This document shows, in pieces, positions 6,283 through 7,857 of a DNA stretch of 7,857 bases. Source of the stretch: an uncultured Eubacteriales bacterium (GTDB lineage: Bacteria > Bacillota_A > Clostridia > Christensenellales > Aristaeellaceae); contig CADBLV010000296.1 of assembly GCA_902795555.1 (NCBI GenBank), forward strand, positions 1 to 7,857, written 5' to 3'. The notes under the pieces are model-generated. The model worked only from the letters and a program-made list of their open reading frames with translations. It did no database searches and was not told the DNA's origin. Each line of letters opens with the position of its first letter. Within the stretch, counting starts at the first letter, position 1. Position numbers and translations under genes: made by a program.

Positions 6283-6798
6283 ATGATCCGTGAAGCAAAT
6301 GTGAATGATGCCGGCAGGATCGCAGAGATCGAAGTCTTCAGCAGCCGATATGCGTACAGAAACATCGTTTCTGACGAATGTTTGTTCAGGGATCTGTCTG
6401 TCGAGAATCGCATGCAGGTGATCCGGCGCTGGATCGATGAAAAGCGCTTCGGCGTATATGTTTACGAAGATGATGAGACCGGGATCATCAAAGGGATGAT
6501 GGGGATCGGCCTGACTGATGACGAAGATAAAAAGAATGCCTTCGAGCTTCATTTCATCTATATTGATCCTGACTTTGTGAGACGGGGAGTCGGTTCTGAA
6601 ATGCTGCAGTTCTTTGAGCAGAAGGGAAAAGAGCAGGGCTGCCTGGAATTTGTCATCTGGGTTCTGGATGAAAACAGAATGGGAATTCGTTTTTATGAAA
6701 AGCATCAGTATCTTCACGACGGAAAAGAAAAGATCTTCAGGCGATGGAACAAGCGGGAGATCCGATACGTAAAAAACCCGGCAGCGCTTCATGATTGA
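6283..6798 (+). CDS. GNAT-family N-acetyltransferase
   Basis: A 171-residue protein with the full GNAT fold, transferring acetyl from acetyl-CoA to an amine of unknown substrate in the cytosol. The N-terminal strand/helix MIREANVNDAGRIAEIE is typical. Motif A is ELHFIYIDPDFVRRGVGSEML (about 88-108), where RRGVG (100-104) is the pyrophosphate-binding loop; the usual Q/R at its first position is V99, a common variation. Motif B is GIRFYEKHQY (134-143), the late helix/strand closing the CoA site. GAGGTGA at 6270-6276 lies about 6 bases from the ATG. It is a single plus-strand gene, divergent from the Sel1 operon and convergent with the XRE gene. Its sequence appears less GC-rich than the genes to the left. 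Antibiotic, protein or small-molecule acetylation cannot be distinguished here. Confidence 0.9.
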   Translation: MIREANVNDAGRIAEIEVFSSRYAYRNIVSDECLFRDLSVENRMQVIRRWIDEKRFGVYVYEDDETGIIKGMMGIGLTDDEDKKNAFELHFIYIDPDFVRRGVGSEMLQFFEQKGKEQGCLEFVIWVLDENRMGIRFYEKHQYLHDGKEKIFRRWNKREIRYVKNPAALHD

Positions 6799-6809
6799 AG
6801 CCTGACCGG

Positions 6810-6832
6810 GAATAAGGCCGTCGAACTTATTC
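6810..6832. other. Hairpin between convergent genes
   Basis: GAATAAG-(9 bases)-CTTATTC is a perfect 7-bp inverted repeat in the 28-base gap between the acetyltransferase stop and the XRE stop; its right arm overlaps the XRE stop codon (6827-6829). It has no T-run on either strand but could act as a shared 3' stem-loop protecting both mRNAs. Confidence 0.35.
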
Positions 6833-7021
6833 ATTCCAGAATAGTTCATCCAATGTTCGATCCAATGCTTTACAGATGGCAATACAGAGATTGATGGTGG
6901 GGTTATAATCACCCTTCTCAATGGCATTGATTGTTTGTCGGGAAACATTGCACAGCTGAGCAAGCTGTTCCTGAGACAGATCTTTTGCCGCACGGGCCGC
7001 TTTAAGCTTCAGGTTCTTCAT
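6827..7021 (-). CDS. Small XRE-family HTH transcriptional regulator
   Basis: A 64-residue protein consisting almost wholly of one HTH_3 (Cro/C1-type) domain. Helix 2-turn-recognition helix is LSQEQLAQLCNVSRQTINAIE (about 15-35), and YNPTINLCIAICKALDRTLDELF is the usual closing part. There is no ligand or dimerisation domain. This compact class is typical of Firmicutes and is normally paired with a membrane-protein gene, as here. Its ATG overlaps the stop of the membrane-protein gene as ATGA, so translation is probably coupled. Autoregulation through the promoter at 7623-7651 is an inference; a TGTACA palindrome (7625-7630) at the -10 box is one possible binding half-site. Target genes are unknown. 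Confidence 0.92.
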   Translation of the reverse strand: MKNLKLKAARAAKDLSQEQLAQLCNVSRQTINAIEKGDYNPTINLCIAICKALDRTLDELFWNE

Positions 7022-7536
7022 TCTTGAGCCTCTTTTCTGTTTCGGAATGTTTTCACGGCAAGGGTAATCAGAATGGCCAGAAAGCAGATAGCCATCACAG
7101 CCGGAGCACCGCTTCCGAACGTCAGTTTTCCGTTTTCCAGAATTTCCCCATCCATCAAAGAACGGACAAAGATGAATCCTTCAAGCAACACAAAGAAACC
7201 GAAAAGCATGAAATAGCGATCTGCTTTTCCGCGGATCGCCAGGAAAGCATCATTCAGGATACAATAAATGACAAAGACGGTCACGCTGATGATCATCGCC
7301 GTGTAGATGGCGAAGCCGGGCGTAACGACCGTGAGGCCGTTCACTTCCCAAAGCAGAATCAGGGCAAGCATCAGGCCCAGCGCGGTATAAAACCCGATCT
7401 GATACCCCCTGGCCCGAATTTTCAGCTGCATTTCGTCATATTCACATTCTTTTTTCCAGGTTTTCCGAGACAGAAACCATGCGGCAATCATCACACCGAC
7501 CATGATCCCGATGACAAGAAAAGTTCCAGTGTTCAT
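7018..7536 (-). CDS. Multi-pass membrane protein of unknown function, paired with an XRE regulator
   Basis: A 172-residue integral membrane protein with five predicted transmembrane segments at about residues 5-23, 47-64, 74-95, 108-125 and 145-163. Between the first two is a charged cytosolic stretch, YDEMQLKIRARGYQIGFY (33-50), resembling the DERQ...RGxxxxxGF pattern that I associate with membrane proteins encoded beside small XRE regulators; I cannot give a firm family name. The C-terminus is basic (KTFRNRKEAQE). The start at 7536 is preferred because GAGGAGG at 7545-7551 lies 8 bases upstream; a TTG at 7557 in the same frame would place that site inside the gene. It is first in an operon with the XRE regulator. 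A role in sensing or sequestering the regulator is possible, but no enzymatic or transport motif is visible. Confidence 0.85.
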   Translation of the reverse strand: MNTGTFLVIGIMVGVMIAAWFLSRKTWKKECEYDEMQLKIRARGYQIGFYTALGLMLALILLWEVNGLTVVTPGFAIYTAMIISVTVFVIYCILNDAFLAIRGKADRYFMLFGFFVLLEGFIFVRSLMDGEILENGKLTFGSGAPAVMAICFLAILITLAVKTFRNRKEAQE

Positions 7537-7544
7537 TCTCGTTT

Positions 7545-7551
7545 CCTCCTC
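7545..7551 (-). promoter_or_regulatory. Ribosome binding site of the membrane-protein gene
   Basis: GAGGAGG on the minus strand, 8 bases before the ATG at 7536. It fixes the start there and argues against the in-frame TTG at 7557. Confidence 0.88.
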
Positions 7552-7622
7552 AGGCAAGGCCTGTCCGTTTTTTTCTTCTCCGGAGGACCGGCGGCCGATC
7601 CGATTCTCCCGAGCACGAGGAA

Positions 7623-7651
7623 AGTGTACAACATAAAATTCAGAATGTCAA
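7623..7651 (-). promoter_or_regulatory. Strong predicted promoter of the membrane protein-XRE operon
   Basis: Minus strand: TTGACA (7646-7651) is a perfect -35; a 17-base spacer leads to TACACT (7623-7628), a 4/6 match to the -10. This is the closest match to a sigma-A promoter in the window. The transcription start would be about 7616, giving a leader of about 80 bases. A GTGTACAAC dyad-like stretch (7624-7632) over the -10 could be an operator. Confidence 0.8.
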
Positions 7652-7702
7652 GTATAATTAACAAAAAGAATGAAAAAACATTCACGCTTTATTTTTCACA
7701 AC

Positions 7703-7749
7703 AAAAAAACCCAACAGGCTTAATCCAGTATTCGCGAGGCAGACCTCGC
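7703..7749 (-). terminator. Probable terminator of an incoming minus-strand transcript
   Basis: Minus strand: a perfect 6-bp hairpin GCGAGG-TCTG-CCTCGC (7734-7749), then an imperfect small stem (AAGCC-TGTT-GGGTT, one mismatch) running straight into seven T residues (7703-7709). It would stop transcription entering from beyond the right edge before the promoter at 7623-7651. Confidence 0.5.
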
Positions 7750-7855
7750 AACCTTGGACATCCCTGATGGGTATCCTCGAGCAAGGCTCCGACCAATTCG
7801 GGGCGCTGGAGGACATTAATATATGATCAGAACTGCCTGAACAATTCAATCATAT
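7734..7855. other. Non-coding stretch of stacked inverted repeats
   Basis: All three minus-strand frames entering from the right edge stop within 31 bases, and no supported ORF lies here. Inverted repeats follow one another: GCGAGG/CCTCGC (7734-7739/7744-7749); CCTTG/CAAGG (7752-7756/7782-7786) enclosing CCC-TGAT-GGG (7762-7771) flanked by GGA/TCC; CTCC/GGAG (7787-7790/7808-7811); ATATGAT/ATCATAT (7821-7827/7849-7855). With the T-run at 7703-7709 this resembles the 3' part of a structured RNA, or the end of a mobile element. I do not recognise it as 6S, SRP, RNase P, tmRNA or a known riboswitch. Confidence 0.4.
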
Positions 7856-7857
7856 GG

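Noticed and set aside
6262..6993. Minus-strand frame of 243 codons covering the acetyltransferase
   Set aside because: It overlaps both the GNAT gene and the XRE gene, which have clear domains and ribosome sites; no domain is seen in it.
7827..7853. Short minus-strand frame MIELFRQF at the right edge
   Set aside because: Only eight codons are visible and it lies inside an inverted repeat; whether it is the tail of a gene cannot be told without the sequence beyond the window.

Overview
The window looks like chromosomal DNA from a Gram-positive, Clostridia-type bacterium (phylum Firmicutes/Bacillota). The reasons are strong AGGAGG-type ribosome binding sites, sigma-A promoters with extended -10 boxes, a small XRE regulator coupled to a multi-pass membrane protein, and short GGGGAC-type palindromic intergenic repeats of a kind I recall from Firmicutes. 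GC is moderately high over most of the window (57% in one 60-base line counted inside trkA) and lower at the right (48% in one line counted inside the acetyltransferase gene). Species cannot be named from this alone.

Layout, left to right. (1) 1-1969, minus strand: a potassium-uptake operon with its promoter, the cytosolic regulator trkA and then the channel subunit trkH, which runs off the left edge; the two genes overlap by ATGA. (2) About 1977-2145: a non-coding stretch of three short hairpins that looks like a degenerate REP/MITE-type repeat; the hairpin nearest the peptidase gene may also be its terminator. (3) 2158-6123, minus strand: a two-gene operon for exported proteins, a Sel1-repeat protein followed 17 bases later by an M13 (neprilysin/PepO-type) zinc metallopeptidase. 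It is preceded by a leader of roughly 175 bases with competing inverted repeats and a 13-base palindrome. (4) 6124-6282: a divergent control region. (5) 6283-6798, plus strand: a single GNAT-family N-acetyltransferase. (6) 6827-7651, minus strand: a membrane protein and an XRE-type repressor, ATGA-coupled and driven by a near-consensus promoter. (7) 7652-7857: no convincing gene; it holds stacked inverted repeats ending in a T-run on the minus strand, possibly the 3' end of a structured RNA or of an element lying beyond the right edge.

How the genes relate: trkA/trkH form one functional unit (K+ uptake gated by nucleotide binding to TrkA). The Sel1-repeat protein and the M13 peptidase both carry signal peptides and share an operon, so a shared job outside the membrane is plausible but unproven. 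The acetyltransferase and the membrane protein/XRE pair are convergent neighbours with no evident link to the left half. I see no CRISPR array, tRNA, rRNA, complete insertion sequence or clear defence system. The most unusual items are the two-block architecture of the Sel1 protein, its leader, and the unexplained structured DNA at the right edge.
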